This document shows positions 38,662-46,934 of a DNA stretch of 64,000 nucleotides, one piece after another (the first letter of the stretch is position 1; each line of letters starts with the position of its first letter). The notes below the pieces were generated by a model, which saw only the letters and a list, made by a program, of their open reading frames with translations, was not told the DNA's origin and made no database searches. The position numbers and the translations under genes were made by a program. Source of the stretch: Pseudomonas sp. SCA2728.1_7 (GTDB taxonomy: Bacteria > Pseudomonadota > Gammaproteobacteria > Pseudomonadales > Pseudomonadaceae); assembly GCF_018138145.1 (NCBI RefSeq), contig NZ_CP073104.1, positions 6,601,001 through 6,665,000 on the forward strand. Reading direction: 5' to 3'.

Positions 38662-38874
38662 TCAATACGCCCGCCAGTGCCCCGGCACCCAGCGCCATTG
38701 ATTGCCGCCCCAGCGATAGTGCCCGGCGACCCAGTGATAACCCGGTGCCGGCATCACCGGAACGACTTCGACCAGCGGCGGTGGCCGGTGCGGACGGGCC
38801 GGCTCGACGACACAACCGGACAGCGTAATGGCCACCAGCGTGGCTGCCAGCAGTGCTTTAACGATTTTCGACAT
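38662..38874 (-). CDS. YXWGXW-type small lipoprotein
   Basis: A 70-residue lipoprotein with lipobox TLSGC (Cys21) and a short mature region ending YHWVAGHYRWGGNQWRWV, with the Y-x-W-G-x-W type tandem found in this family. These proteins are of unknown function. ATG 38874 is the likely start; a longer frame exists upstream. The neighbouring gene codes for a relative. Confidence 0.78.
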   Translation of the reverse strand: MSKIVKALLAATLVAITLSGCVVEPARPHRPPPLVEVVPVMPAPGYHWVAGHYRWGGNQWRWVPGHWRAY

Positions 38875-38916
38875 GGTGGGGTTCCCCCAAGAAGTGATGG
38901 TCAGGCTGTCGCGCAT

Positions 38917-39240
38917 TCATCGCACCCAATGCCCTTCGACCCAGAACCAGTTAGGTCCGCGCGCCTGCCAGTGCCCGGGTTTCCAGCGCGCGCCGTACCT
39001 CACCGGTTGCCAGTGGCCGGGCATCCACACATAACCGCGTCCTTGCCAGCGCCAATGACCTTGATCCCAGACATAACCGGGACGCGCACCGGGCATCACT
39101 TCCATGCGCATCGGCGGTGGCGCTTGCTGGACGATCACCACCGGTTGCGCAAACACCGGGGCGTTGCTCAGCGCGGCCAGCGTCAACGGCACCAGCAGCA
39201 GGGTTTTTCGCCATTTGGACAGGGAACGCAAAACGCTCAT
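38917..39240 (-). CDS. YXWGXW repeat protein, exported
   Basis: A 107-residue exported protein. A signal peptide (MSVLRSLSKWRKTLLLVPLT, ending VFA) is followed by VVIVQQAPPPMRMEVMPG and four W-rich units: GYVWDQGHWRWQGRGYVW, MPGHWQPVRYGARWKPGH, WQARGPNWFWVEGHW. It belongs to the same family as the gene just downstream on this strand. They are a tandem pair, probably arising by duplication and divergence. Function is unknown. Confidence 0.78.
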   Translation of the reverse strand: MSVLRSLSKWRKTLLLVPLTLAALSNAPVFAQPVVIVQQAPPPMRMEVMPGARPGYVWDQGHWRWQGRGYVWMPGHWQPVRYGARWKPGHWQARGPNWFWVEGHWVR

Positions 39241-39421
39241 GACAACTCCTCAAGGCCTGCGTCGAAAAGTGAACGCAGCTGCAGAATTGGATGCCTGAAT
39301 TGCGAAAGATCCCGTCTGAGGCGGATGAAATTTTTTTCAGGGAGGGCGATGCGAGAACGTCAGGATGGCGCCGCAGCAAGACGCCCGGCGCGCGTGATGG
39401 TTGTTGCCTGTGAGGCCGGAC

Positions 39422-39907
39422 TCAATAAAACCGGTCCTGTTCTTTCATCGCCTGAATCTGCCAGAACGTCCTGCCGGAGATCAGCAGAAACAGCAGTGCG
39501 AGCAACACACCGCCGGTCATGATGTAGAAGCTCGTACGGTAACCCTGCAACTGGCTGGCGATACAGCTTTTATCCGGCATCCACGGCGACACCAGCAGGG
39601 TGATGGGGCCATCGACTTCATACTGGGTATGCTCGACGTAGCGTTCGTCGGCGTGTTGCCCTTCATGGGTCTGGCCTTGGGCATCGGCGTATTGATAGTG
39701 AATGACCTTGCCATTGGCGTTCATTGGAATCTTTTCCAGTGCCGTGACGCTGCCGCGGGTTTCCACACCGTTGAAACTCAGCGCCCCATAAAGCATGCCC
39801 GACTTGTGCGCCATTGCAGCGAGCAGCAAAACCACGCAGCAAGCAACGGTCAGCATGACGATACGGTTGTAAAGGTGATCCTTGGCAGCTTCGCGCGGGT
39901 AGTACAT
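39422..39907 (-). CDS. Small inner-membrane protein (DUF3592-like)
   Basis: A 161-residue protein with two hydrophobic segments, MLTVACCVVLLLAAMAH near residue 18 and YIMTGGVLLALLFLLISG near 128. The periplasmic loop between them, GVETRGSVTALEKIPMN, fits DUF3592 proteins. The function is unknown and the domain name is tentative. The start is ATG 39907. The 180 bases after it hold no feature that I recognise. Confidence 0.65.
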   Translation of the reverse strand: MYYPREAAKDHLYNRIVMLTVACCVVLLLAAMAHKSGMLYGALSFNGVETRGSVTALEKIPMNANGKVIHYQYADAQGQTHEGQHADERYVEHTQYEVDGPITLLVSPWMPDKSCIASQLQGYRTSFYIMTGGVLLALLFLLISGRTFWQIQAMKEQDRFY

Positions 39908-40059
39908 GGCCGATCCCTGGTGGTGACTTTTTGTAGGAGACCGTTACATCGGCGCTCGGAACAGGAACTTTAGACGTCCGCCGGGTCGGTCACGGTATGA
40001 TGTCGCGGTTCGTCGACCGCTGCGGTTGTCGGCAACGCTTTTTACCGTCGGAGTTCGTC

Positions 40060-40746
40060 ATGCCACGCATCACCCACTACAAAACCCCATGCCCCGAAGA
40101 CGTCAACAGCCAGATTCTGCAACTGGTCGTCGACTACCTGACCGACATCAGCGCGGTCGGTCTTGGCCCGAGCAACCTGCTGTACAACGTCTATCAGTAC
40201 GCGGTCGGCTATGAGGTGCATCTGTATCTGGAGGCGTTGAATGGCGAGAAGGGCACCGACGTCGAGTTGCTGGTCGCCACCGACGACGATGATCCGGAGC
40301 AAGTAATCGGTTTTCTGTTGTACCTGCCGGTGCAGGGCGATTGGGAGGCGTGCAGCGTGGCTTATATGGCCGTGCGCGAAGGGCATCGGCGTCAGGGTGT
40401 GGCGCGGGCAATGATCGGCGAAATGGTCGGGCGTTATCCTCATGCCGAACTGGCCTGCACCGTGGGGAAAGTCCCGTACTTCGAAGCCTTGGGTTTTGAA
40501 GTGATCGGTTCACGGGAAACGCAGGTGTTGATGAGCACCCGGCATTACCGCAGCAACGGCCTGCGCGGATTTATCGACACCACACCGATCTACCGGTCGC
40601 TGGAAGTGCAGCAGATTCACACCTATCTGCTGCAGAAAAATGGCAAACGGGCGATGCTCGACGCCGAGAAACAGCGCGATCGACACCTCGATCAGACCAC
40701 CCGTCACACCGAAGAATTTGTCCGCCAGCGCCTGACCGTGCACTGA
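40060..40746 (+). CDS. GNAT-family N-acetyltransferase
   Basis: A 228-residue protein with an internal acetyltransferase domain: EGHRRQGVARAMIGEMVGR contains the acetyl-CoA loop, and VPYFEALGFEVIGSRE the following motif. About 60 extra C-terminal residues (LQKNGKRAMLDAEKQRDRHL) are not typical of simple GNATs and are basic-acidic helical. Substrate unknown. The start ATG 40060 follows CGGAG. A strong terminator follows its stop codon. Confidence 0.85.
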   Translation: MPRITHYKTPCPEDVNSQILQLVVDYLTDISAVGLGPSNLLYNVYQYAVGYEVHLYLEALNGEKGTDVELLVATDDDDPEQVIGFLLYLPVQGDWEACSVAYMAVREGHRRQGVARAMIGEMVGRYPHAELACTVGKVPYFEALGFEVIGSRETQVLMSTRHYRSNGLRGFIDTTPIYRSLEVQQIHTYLLQKNGKRAMLDAEKQRDRHLDQTTRHTEEFVRQRLTVH

Positions 40747-40760
40747 TCTCACATCGCTGA

Positions 40761-40797
40761 AAAAGCCCTTGCTGTGAATGCCGCAGCAAGGGCTTTT
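40761..40797. terminator. Bidirectional rho-independent terminator
   Basis: AAAAGCCCTTGCTG and CAGCAAGGGCTTTT flank a 9-base loop, with T on the right and A on the left. It serves the convergent GNAT and thioesterase genes. Confidence 0.9.
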
Positions 40798-40810
40798 TTG
40801 TGCGCGTCAT

Positions 40811-41251
40811 TCAGCCGAGTTTGACGTTCATGGTGATCCGCGCCGTGAACACTTTTTTGCCCTCGGTATCGTGAATGTCCACGGTGACGATCTTGTCGCC
40901 TTCGCTCTGCCAATCCACGCCTTCACCACTGGCCACCGCTGTCACATCGGTTTTTGCCTTGGCCAGATATTCCACGGTCATGCCTTTGGGGATCCAGCGT
41001 GCGCCGGCCGGGATCGACACATCGGTCATCATCCCGGCGGCGAGTTCTGCGGCGTTGCACATGGCAATCGCATGCACGGTGCCGAGGTGGTTAGTGATCT
41101 CACGGCGAAACGGCACTTGTACCGTCGCCGAGTTCGCACGCAACTCGGTTACCAGCGGGTTGATGCTGCTGAAGTACGGCGCGACCTGGCAGGCCATCTG
41201 GCTGAACGCTTGCGGGCCTGCGCTGTTGAACATGCTGAGAAACTGACTCAT
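40811..41251 (-). CDS. Hotdog-fold thioesterase-like protein (DUF4442)
   Basis: A 146-residue single-domain protein of the hotdog fold, related to acyl-CoA thioesterases. The central helix motif ITNHLGTVHAIAMCNAAELA and the strand FTARITMNVKLG fit DUF4442. It is divergent from the TetR gene, with a 33-bp palindrome between them, so this is probably the controlled gene. The start is ATG 41251. Confidence 0.82.
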   Translation of the reverse strand: MSQFLSMFNSAGPQAFSQMACQVAPYFSSINPLVTELRANSATVQVPFRREITNHLGTVHAIAMCNAAELAAGMMTDVSIPAGARWIPKGMTVEYLAKAKTDVTAVASGEGVDWQSEGDKIVTVDIHDTEGKKVFTARITMNVKLG

Positions 41252-41287
41252 GGAAAAGCCTCGCGGAAAGTGATTTTGCAGAATGAT

Positions 41288-41320
41288 GTTCCGTTACAGA
41301 ATAATATTCTGTAACGGAAC
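41288..41320. promoter_or_regulatory. Perfect 33-bp palindrome, candidate TetR operator
   Basis: Arm GTTCCGTTACAGAAT, spacer AAT, and the exact reverse complement arm ATTCTGTAACGGAAC. It is centred 53 bases upstream of the thioesterase start and about 112 bases before the TetR start. A 15-base perfect arm is longer than chance allows and fits a dimer-of-dimers repressor. Confidence 0.8.
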
Positions 41321-41415
41321 GGTATTCGGTCTGCGGGAAATCTGTCAACCTGTGCGTGTTTTTTCCATGGGTACGACGTGTGCCTTTCAATCCCGATTTT
41401 CAGGCAGTGAGCCGC

Positions 41416-42048
41416 ATGGACACCGCAGATCTACTTGAACGCAGTTACCCCGGCCGCCGTGCCGAACTCAAGCGCGATATCTTTCGCAAGGCGCTGAGTC
41501 TGTTCAACGAGCAGGGGATCGAAGCCACCACCATCGAGATGATTCGCGCCGAGTGCGACACCAGTGTCGGGGCGATCTATCACCATTTCGGCAACAAGGA
41601 GGGCTTGGTCGCCGCGTTGTTTTTCACCGCGCTGGAGGATCAGGCGCGTCTGCGCGATGCCTATCTGGAGACGGCGAAAACCACCGAGGAAGGTGTGCAG
41701 GCGCTGGTGTTCAGCTACGTCGATTGGGTCGAGCGTCAACCCGAATGGGCGCGTTTCCAGTACCACGCGCGGTTTGCCGTGACCAAAGGGCCGTTCAAAG
41801 ATGAACTGGCCGAGCGCAACAAAACCCGTAATCTGCGCCTGCGCGACTGGCTGGCCGAATCGGGTCGCGCTGCCGAACTCAAGGCCATGCCCGCTGAACT
41901 GTTGCCGTCGTTGATCATCGGTCAGGCCGACAGTTACTGCCGTGCCTGGCTGGCGGGGCGGGTGAAGGGCAGTCCGGCGGATTATCGCGAGTTGCTGGCA
42001 CAAGCGGCCTGGCGCTCGATTCGCGTCGATGTGCTGCCGGACTGCTGA
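41416..42048 (+). CDS. TetR-family transcriptional regulator
   Basis: A 210-residue repressor with N-terminal HTH (KALSLFNEQGIEATTIEMIR, SVGAIYHHFGNKEGLV). The C-terminal domain has the TetR_C-like stretch WVERQPEWARFQYHARFAV. ATG 41416 is used; a GTG at 41380 in frame is possible. It is divergent from the thioesterase gene and very likely binds the palindrome at 41288-41320, controlling both genes (inference from position). Confidence 0.88.
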   Translation: MDTADLLERSYPGRRAELKRDIFRKALSLFNEQGIEATTIEMIRAECDTSVGAIYHHFGNKEGLVAALFFTALEDQARLRDAYLETAKTTEEGVQALVFSYVDWVERQPEWARFQYHARFAVTKGPFKDELAERNKTRNLRLRDWLAESGRAAELKAMPAELLPSLIIGQADSYCRAWLAGRVKGSPADYRELLAQAAWRSIRVDVLPDC

Positions 42049-42057
42049 TTTACGCAG

Positions 42058-42083
42058 ACAAAAAAAGAGCCTCAAAGCTCTTT
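42058..42083 (-). terminator. Intrinsic terminator reading on the minus strand
   Basis: On the minus strand, AAAGAGC TTTGAG GCTCTTT is followed by a run of seven T. It is downstream of the P1 peptidase gene on its own strand, but separated by 320 bases, so it may end a separate small transcript. Confidence 0.75.
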
Positions 42084-42295
42084 GATGGGGAGGAAGTAGA
42101 GCCCTCGAGGCTCAAGATGCGCATGAAGCAAGACACGGGCTTGATTGGGGTTCAGAGCACCCGTGCCTACGCGGCGCTCGATAGAGCGGAGTCACTGCGT
42201 GATTCCATCCTAGGAGTGTGCAAGTGGCGGCTCAAGTACCGCCAGTCGCCCGGGCGGCGGCGCGAACCTGGCACCCAAATACCGACGTGATCCTG
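42064..42295 (-). ncRNA. Candidate small RNA ending at the 42058 terminator
   Basis: The 350 bases between the TetR gene and the peptidase gene have no convincing coding frame. The segment ends in a clear minus-strand intrinsic terminator, has a second hairpin (GAGCC CTCGA GGCTC at 42099-42113) and a GGATGG-like site inside. A 56-codon plus-strand frame at 42117 is rich in AGA, CTA and ATA codons and is not convincing. No family is recognised; the 5-prime end is a guess. Confidence 0.35.
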
Positions 42296-42296
42296 C

Positions 42297-42384
42297 GTAG
42301 GAGTGAGCCTGCTCGCGATGGCGGTGGGTCAGTCAAATCAACTTCGACTGACAAACCGCGATCGCGAGCAGGCTCACTCCTACA
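42297..42384. repeat. Paired REP palindrome (type TGTAGGAGTGAGCC)
   Basis: Inverted GTAGGAGTGAGCCTGCTCGC arms next to the 3-prime end of the P1 peptidase gene. Confidence 0.9.
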
Positions 42385-42398
42385 GGGGAACAGCGGTG

Positions 42399-43517
42399 TC
42401 AACGGGCGCCAGGCCAGCCTGATTTTTCGAGCGCAGCGAGCAGGGTGTCGGCGTCCAGACCCGGCACCGAATGCCCATTACCTTCGTTGCTGTCACTGGC
42501 CAGCAACGCATTGATGATCGCTTCTTCAACCGCCTCGGTCGCGGCCAGAAATAGCTCGCTGATATGGTCATTGTTGACCATGCGCAAGCCGTCGCAGGTC
42601 GGCGCGCCTTTGCCTTCGTAGGCAGCGGGCGGCACGTGAGCGTTGCCGGTGGCGAAGGCGATGAAAATGTCGCCGCTGTGATCCTCGTTGCCACCGCCGG
42701 TGCGCGCCAGACCCAGGCTCGCGCGTTGCGCCAGACGTGTGCATTGATGCGGCAACAGCGGCGCATCGGTCGCCAGGCAGACGACGATAGAACCCATGCC
42801 CGGATGCGGCAATGAGGCGCGCAGGAACGGCGAATCTTTTTGTTCCATATAGCGCCCGACCGGGTAGCCATCGACCCGTAACTCACTGCGAATGCCGTGG
42901 TTGGCCTGCACGATGGCGCCGACGGTCCAGCCACCCTGAGCACTGCTCAATCGCCGAGACGAAGTGCCGATGCCACCCTTGAATTCATGGCAGATCATGC
43001 CGCTGCCACCGCCGATGGCGCCTTCCGTCACTGGACCGTCGACGGCCGCAGCCAGCGCTTCGGCGACGTGTTCAGGCTGGACGTGAAAACCGTTGATGTC
43101 GTTGAGCAAGCCGTCAAAGGTTTCCAGTACCACCGGCATGTTCCAGTAGAGACGACCGTCGTCCGGTTGCTGCTGGCGATCAAGGGCAACCAAGGCATCG
43201 CGCACCACGCCGAGGCTGTGGGTATTGGTGAAGGCAATCGGGCTGGTCAGCAAACCGGCCTCGCGAATCCATTCAAGCCCGGTGGCGTCACCGTTGCCGT
43301 TGAGCACATGCACGCCGGCAAAACATGGCTGCTGATTGGTCGAACCGGGGCGCGGTTCGATCAGCGTGACGCCGGTGCAGATATCCCGCCCGGCGCTGCT
43401 GCGCCCGCGCACATTGCTGTGGCCGACGCGCACGCCGGGCACATCGGTAATGGCGTTGAGCGGGCCGGGAGGTAGTTGGCCGATGCGAATGTTGAGGTCA
43501 CGGGCACGAGGTTTCAT
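42399..43517 (-). CDS. P1-family aminopeptidase (DmpA-like)
   Basis: A 372-residue self-processing N-terminal nucleophile peptidase of MEROPS family P1 (DmpA, BapA). Family landmarks are GPLNAITDVPGVRVGHSNV, GVHVLNGNGDATGLEWI, EGAIGGGSGMICHEFKGGIG, and GRTGGGNEDHSGD. The nucleophile is a serine late in the protein; which one is not certain from sequence alone. The true start is ATG 43517 (MKPRARDLNIRIG); the upstream open frame is REP-derived. It may be co-transcribed from the potF gene 150 bases upstream. Confidence 0.9.
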   Translation of the reverse strand: MKPRARDLNIRIGQLPPGPLNAITDVPGVRVGHSNVRGRSSAGRDICTGVTLIEPRPGSTNQQPCFAGVHVLNGNGDATGLEWIREAGLLTSPIAFTNTHSLGVVRDALVALDRQQQPDDGRLYWNMPVVLETFDGLLNDINGFHVQPEHVAEALAAAVDGPVTEGAIGGGSGMICHEFKGGIGTSSRRLSSAQGGWTVGAIVQANHGIRSELRVDGYPVGRYMEQKDSPFLRASLPHPGMGSIVVCLATDAPLLPHQCTRLAQRASLGLARTGGGNEDHSGDIFIAFATGNAHVPPAAYEGKGAPTCDGLRMVNNDHISELFLAATEAVEEAIINALLASDSNEGNGHSVPGLDADTLLAALEKSGWPGAR

Positions 43518-43560
43518 TGATTTCTGTCTCTCTAAAAAATGTCTGGTGAAGCACAAAACC

Positions 43561-43649
43561 TGTAGGAGTGAGCCTGCTCGCGATAGCGGTTTGTCAGGCA
43601 AAACAGTGTTATCAGGCAGACCGCTATCGCGAGCAGGCTCACTCCTACA
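43561..43649. repeat. Paired REP palindrome (type TGTAGGAGTGAGCC)
   Basis: Perfect inverted arms, spacer about 40 bases, between potF and the peptidase gene. It probably shapes the level of the downstream message. Confidence 0.92.
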
Positions 43650-43666
43650 GGGGGAATGCGTTGTTC

Positions 43667-44782
43667 TTACTGGCCGTTCTTGACCTTGCTCCACACCCGC
43701 GTGCGCACCCGCTCGGTGGCTTTCGGCAAAGGTTCAAGGGTGTACAGCGTGGCCATCGCCGTGGCCGATGGATAAACCGCCGGGTTGTCCCGAGTCGCTG
43801 CAGCCACCAGCGCTGTCGCCGCGCGATTGCCATTGGGGTAGGACAGATGATCACTGACCGGCGCGATCACTTCGGGGCGCAGCAGATAGTCGATAAACGC
43901 CAGACCCTGAGGACGATTCGGTGCGTCCTTGAGCAGCACCAGCGTGTCGAACCACACCGGCGCGCCTTCCTTGGGCAGGCTGTAGGCGATCTTCACGCCG
44001 TTGTTGGCCTCCTCGGCATTGGTCTTGGCTTCGAGCATCGCCCCCGACCAACCGACTGCCACGCAGATGTTGCCGTTGGACAGGTCGCTGATGAATTTCG
44101 ACGAGTTGAAGTAGGCGATGTGCGGGCGCAGTTTCAGCAGCAGCGCTTCGGCTTTTTTATAATCTTCAGGATCGGTGCTGTTCGGTGGCAGCCCCAAATA
44201 ATGCAGGGCGACCGGCAGCATCTCCGACGGCGAATCGAGCATCGCCACGCCGCACTGGCCGAGTTTGGCGAGGTTGGCTTCGTTGAACACCAGATCCCAC
44301 GAATCCACCGGCGCCTTGTCGCCCAGCGCCGCGCGCACCTTGTCGACGTTGTAGCCGATGCCGTTGGTGCCCCACAGATAAGGCACCGCGTATTGATTGC
44401 CGGGATCGTTGTTGGCCAGTTTTGCCAACAAATCGGCATCAAGATTCTTCCAGCCCGGCAGTTGCTCGCGTGGCAGCGGGGCCAGGGCGCCGGCCTTGAT
44501 CAGCGTCGGCAGGCTGAAGTTGCTTGCCACCACCACGTCGTAGCCGCTGCGACTGGTCATCAGTTTGCCTTCAAGGACTTCGGCACTGTCGAAGGTGTCG
44601 TAGACCGGCTGGATACCGCTGTCGCGCTGGAAATCGTGGAGGGTGTTCGGGCCGATGTAGTCGTACCAGTTGTAGACGTGCACGCTCGGTGCTTCGGCAG
44701 CCAAGGCGATCGTGCTGGCGCCAATTCCGGCCAGCAGGCCCAGTTTAATGCTGAGGTTGATACAGCCACGGCGACCACGCAT
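43667..44782 (-). CDS. Polyamine-binding periplasmic protein (PotF/SpuD-like)
   Basis: A 371-residue extracytoplasmic solute-binding protein. A signal peptide (residues 1-28, ending TIALA) precedes VHVYNWYDYIGPNTLHDFQR, a hallmark of putrescine/spermidine-binding proteins, and WGTNGIGYNVDKV and AVGWSGAMLEAKT follow. No ABC permease genes are adjacent, so it must share a transporter encoded elsewhere or act as a sensor. It is divergent from a LuxR-type regulator 110 bases away and lies upstream of the peptidase gene. Confidence 0.9.
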   Translation of the reverse strand: MRGRRGCINLSIKLGLLAGIGASTIALAAEAPSVHVYNWYDYIGPNTLHDFQRDSGIQPVYDTFDSAEVLEGKLMTSRSGYDVVVASNFSLPTLIKAGALAPLPREQLPGWKNLDADLLAKLANNDPGNQYAVPYLWGTNGIGYNVDKVRAALGDKAPVDSWDLVFNEANLAKLGQCGVAMLDSPSEMLPVALHYLGLPPNSTDPEDYKKAEALLLKLRPHIAYFNSSKFISDLSNGNICVAVGWSGAMLEAKTNAEEANNGVKIAYSLPKEGAPVWFDTLVLLKDAPNRPQGLAFIDYLLRPEVIAPVSDHLSYPNGNRAATALVAAATRDNPAVYPSATAMATLYTLEPLPKATERVRTRVWSKVKNGQ

Positions 44783-44796
44783 GATGCGGCACTCCT

Positions 44797-44810
44797 GGCC
44801 TGTACAGGCC
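44797..44810. promoter_or_regulatory. Perfect 14-bp palindrome
   Basis: GGCCTGTACAGGCC in the 110-base region between potF and the LuxR-type gene. It is a candidate operator, without direct proof. Confidence 0.45.
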
Positions 44811-44854
44811 GGTGATGAACAAGAGTGGTCAGCCTATCGGGCCGGTCACGCCTG

Positions 44855-44873
44855 ACCCATTCCCATCATGGGT
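44855..44873. promoter_or_regulatory. Interrupted palindrome before the LuxR gene
   Basis: ACCCAT and ATGGGT flank a 7-base spacer, 20 bases before the GTG start, so it could also act in translation. Low certainty. Confidence 0.4.
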
Positions 44874-44892
44874 TACTCAAAAGGGGTAGTGC

Positions 44893-45672
44893 GTGGACGC
44901 GTTGCTGCAGGAACTGCCAGTGCATCAAAGCCTGGCGCGGGTATTTGCGGGCGTTGGCCAAGAGGGTTTCTGGCGCGCGCTGGTGGACACGCTGCGGCTG
45001 CTGGTGCCGCTGGACAACGCGCTGGTGGCGCTGATGAAAGCCGGGCAGGCGCCGCAATTGCTGATCGACTTCGACAGCAAGGGCCGCCCCGACGAGCAGG
45101 AAGAACTGGCCGGTTACAGTGCCGGAATGTACCTGCTTGATCCGTTCTATCAAACCGCGTCGACCGGTATTGCCGACGGCTTGCACAGCCTGGCCTCGGT
45201 GGCGCCGGACCAGTTTCTGCACAGCGAGTACTACCAGAGTTACTTCCGTTCGGTGGTCGGCGAAGACGAGTTGCAGTTCATGATCAACGTCGAAGGCGGC
45301 GTGCTCGGTTTGTCATTGGGCCGCTCGACGCCGTTCGACATGGCCGAGCAGGGCAGACTGCTGTGCGTGCGTGACTGGGTGTTGGCGGCGATGCGTCGGC
45401 ATGTGCAGTTGCTGCCGCCGCAGGGCGCGGTGGCGCAAACGGTGGTCGGTGATCTGGCGACGTTGCTTGACCGCTTCGATGCGCGGCTGACGGTGCGTGA
45501 GGTCGATACGGCGCGGCTGATCTTGCAGGGCTTCTCCAGCAAGGCGATGGCACAGCAGATGGGTATCTCGCCGGAGACGGTCAAGGTGCATCGACGCAAT
45601 CTGTATCACAAGCTCAATGTCACCGGGCATGGTGAGTTGTTTGCGCTGGTGTTGCGCCCACCAACTCCCTGA
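44893..45672 (+). CDS. LuxR-family transcriptional regulator
   Basis: A 259-residue regulator with a C-terminal GerE/LuxR helix-turn-helix (LTVREVDTARLILQGFSSKA, MGISPETVKVHRRNLYHKL). The N-terminal 180 residues lack acyl-homoserine-lactone-binding landmarks I could confirm, so the effector is unknown. The start GTG 44893 follows AAGGGG. It is divergent from the polyamine-binding gene and probably controls it. Confidence 0.88.
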   Translation: MDALLQELPVHQSLARVFAGVGQEGFWRALVDTLRLLVPLDNALVALMKAGQAPQLLIDFDSKGRPDEQEELAGYSAGMYLLDPFYQTASTGIADGLHSLASVAPDQFLHSEYYQSYFRSVVGEDELQFMINVEGGVLGLSLGRSTPFDMAEQGRLLCVRDWVLAAMRRHVQLLPPQGAVAQTVVGDLATLLDRFDARLTVREVDTARLILQGFSSKAMAQQMGISPETVKVHRRNLYHKLNVTGHGELFALVLRPPTP

Positions 45673-45688
45673 CCCACCACAATCCCCT

Positions 45689-45777
45689 TGTAGGAGTGAG
45701 CCTGCTCGCGATAGCGGTTTGTCAGATATCACCTGTTTGACTGATAGACCGCTATCGCGAGCAGGCTCACTCCTACA
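45689..45777. repeat. Paired REP palindrome (type TGTAGGAGTGAGCC)
   Basis: Perfect inverted arms between the convergent LuxR and methyltransferase genes. Confidence 0.92.
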
Positions 45778-45793
45778 AGGGATCTTCTGGGTG

Positions 45794-46735
45794 TCAGGGG
45801 GTGCGCTGGAAGACTAAAGCCTTGAGGCCGCTTTCAGGATCAATGTCCGGAAACTCCGGCGGATTCTCCAGCCGCGCTACAAAACGCAGACTCGGCGCTT
45901 CCTGCGTCACGCCCTCAATCAGAAAGTCCGAACCGAACGCCGGATCGTTCATGCACGCCAGCACTGTGCCTTGCGCCGTGAGCAATTCCGGCAGACGACG
46001 CAGCACGCGCTGGTAATCCTTGGTCAGCAGGAAACTGCCTTTCTGGAACGACGGCGGATCGATGATCACCAGATCATACGGACCGCTGTTGATCACCTTG
46101 CCCCAGGACTTGAACAGGTCGTGGCCGAGGAAACTGACTTTGCTCAGGTCATGGCCGTTCAAGCGATGGTTGTCGCGGCCCCGGCTCAGTGCGGCGCGCG
46201 ACATGTCCAGGTTGACCACATGGCTGGCGCCGCCCTCGATGGCGGCCACGGAAAAACCGCAGGTGTAGGCAAACAGATTGAGCACGCGTTTGCCGCTGGC
46301 CTGTTCGCGCACCCAGTTGCGCCCGTAACGCATGTCGAGAAACAGCCCGGCGTTCTGTTTGCGCCCCAGATCGACGCGATACTGCAGGCCGCCCTCGACG
46401 ATGCTCATTTCGTCGATCTCATCACCGAGCAGCCATTCGGCAGTGCTCTGCGGCAAGTAGCGATGCTGGATCAACAACGTGTGCGCGCCAGACTGCTGCC
46501 ATTCGGCGGACCCCGTGAGTTCCAGCAGCAACGCCTTGAGATTGTCCAGTTGCTCAGGCGTTGGTTCCTTGAACAGCGAGACCAGCACCACGCCTTGCAG
46601 CCAGTCCACGGTCAACTGCTCCAGCCCGGCCCAGCAGCGTCCGCGCCCGTGGAACAGGCGACGGGTTTCGCTCGGTGCGGCCGCGAGGGCCGGCAGCAGA
46701 TGGGCGTGGAGGGTGGCGAGGGCTTCAGGGTTCAT
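45794..46735 (-). CDS. Class I SAM-dependent methyltransferase (RlmI/RlmK-like)
   Basis: A 313-residue methyltransferase. SAM motif I is VLNLFAYTCGFSVAA and the catalytic-like loop IIDPPSFQKGSF matches rRNA cytosine/guanine methylases of the RlmI/RlmK class. The N-terminal PUA domain of RlmI is missing, so the exact substrate is not certain. The start is ATG 46735. Confidence 0.82.
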   Translation of the reverse strand: MNPEALATLHAHLLPALAAAPSETRRLFHGRGRCWAGLEQLTVDWLQGVVLVSLFKEPTPEQLDNLKALLLELTGSAEWQQSGAHTLLIQHRYLPQSTAEWLLGDEIDEMSIVEGGLQYRVDLGRKQNAGLFLDMRYGRNWVREQASGKRVLNLFAYTCGFSVAAIEGGASHVVNLDMSRAALSRGRDNHRLNGHDLSKVSFLGHDLFKSWGKVINSGPYDLVIIDPPSFQKGSFLLTKDYQRVLRRLPELLTAQGTVLACMNDPAFGSDFLIEGVTQEAPSLRFVARLENPPEFPDIDPESGLKALVFQRTP

Positions 46736-46934
46736 CGGTCAGGATCGGCAAGCAAAAGGGCCGGCATTTTAACCACAAATACACCGTCGCGAACGATTGC
46801 TGCTGACAGACAAAAACGCCGTTTCGCAAAAGACCTGTATCAAAAATGAATTTCTGCAGAGCCCGCTGCTCATACCAGTTAAGCAGCGGATTCAAGCCGC
46901 TAAATCGTTAATGCAATTCAGGGAGTGCAGTTCC

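Noticed and set aside
42117..42287. 56-codon plus-strand frame after the TetR gene
   Set aside because: It uses AGA, CTA and ATA codons rare in this genome and lies in the candidate sRNA. I keep it only as a note.
43667..44782. A full polyamine ABC transporter operon
   Set aside because: Only the binding protein is present; neighbours are a peptidase and a LuxR gene, so no permease or ATPase can be claimed.
44893..45672. Acyl-homoserine-lactone receptor for quorum sensing
   Set aside because: The N-terminal half lacks landmarks of the autoinducer domain that I could identify, and no luxI-type synthase gene is nearby.
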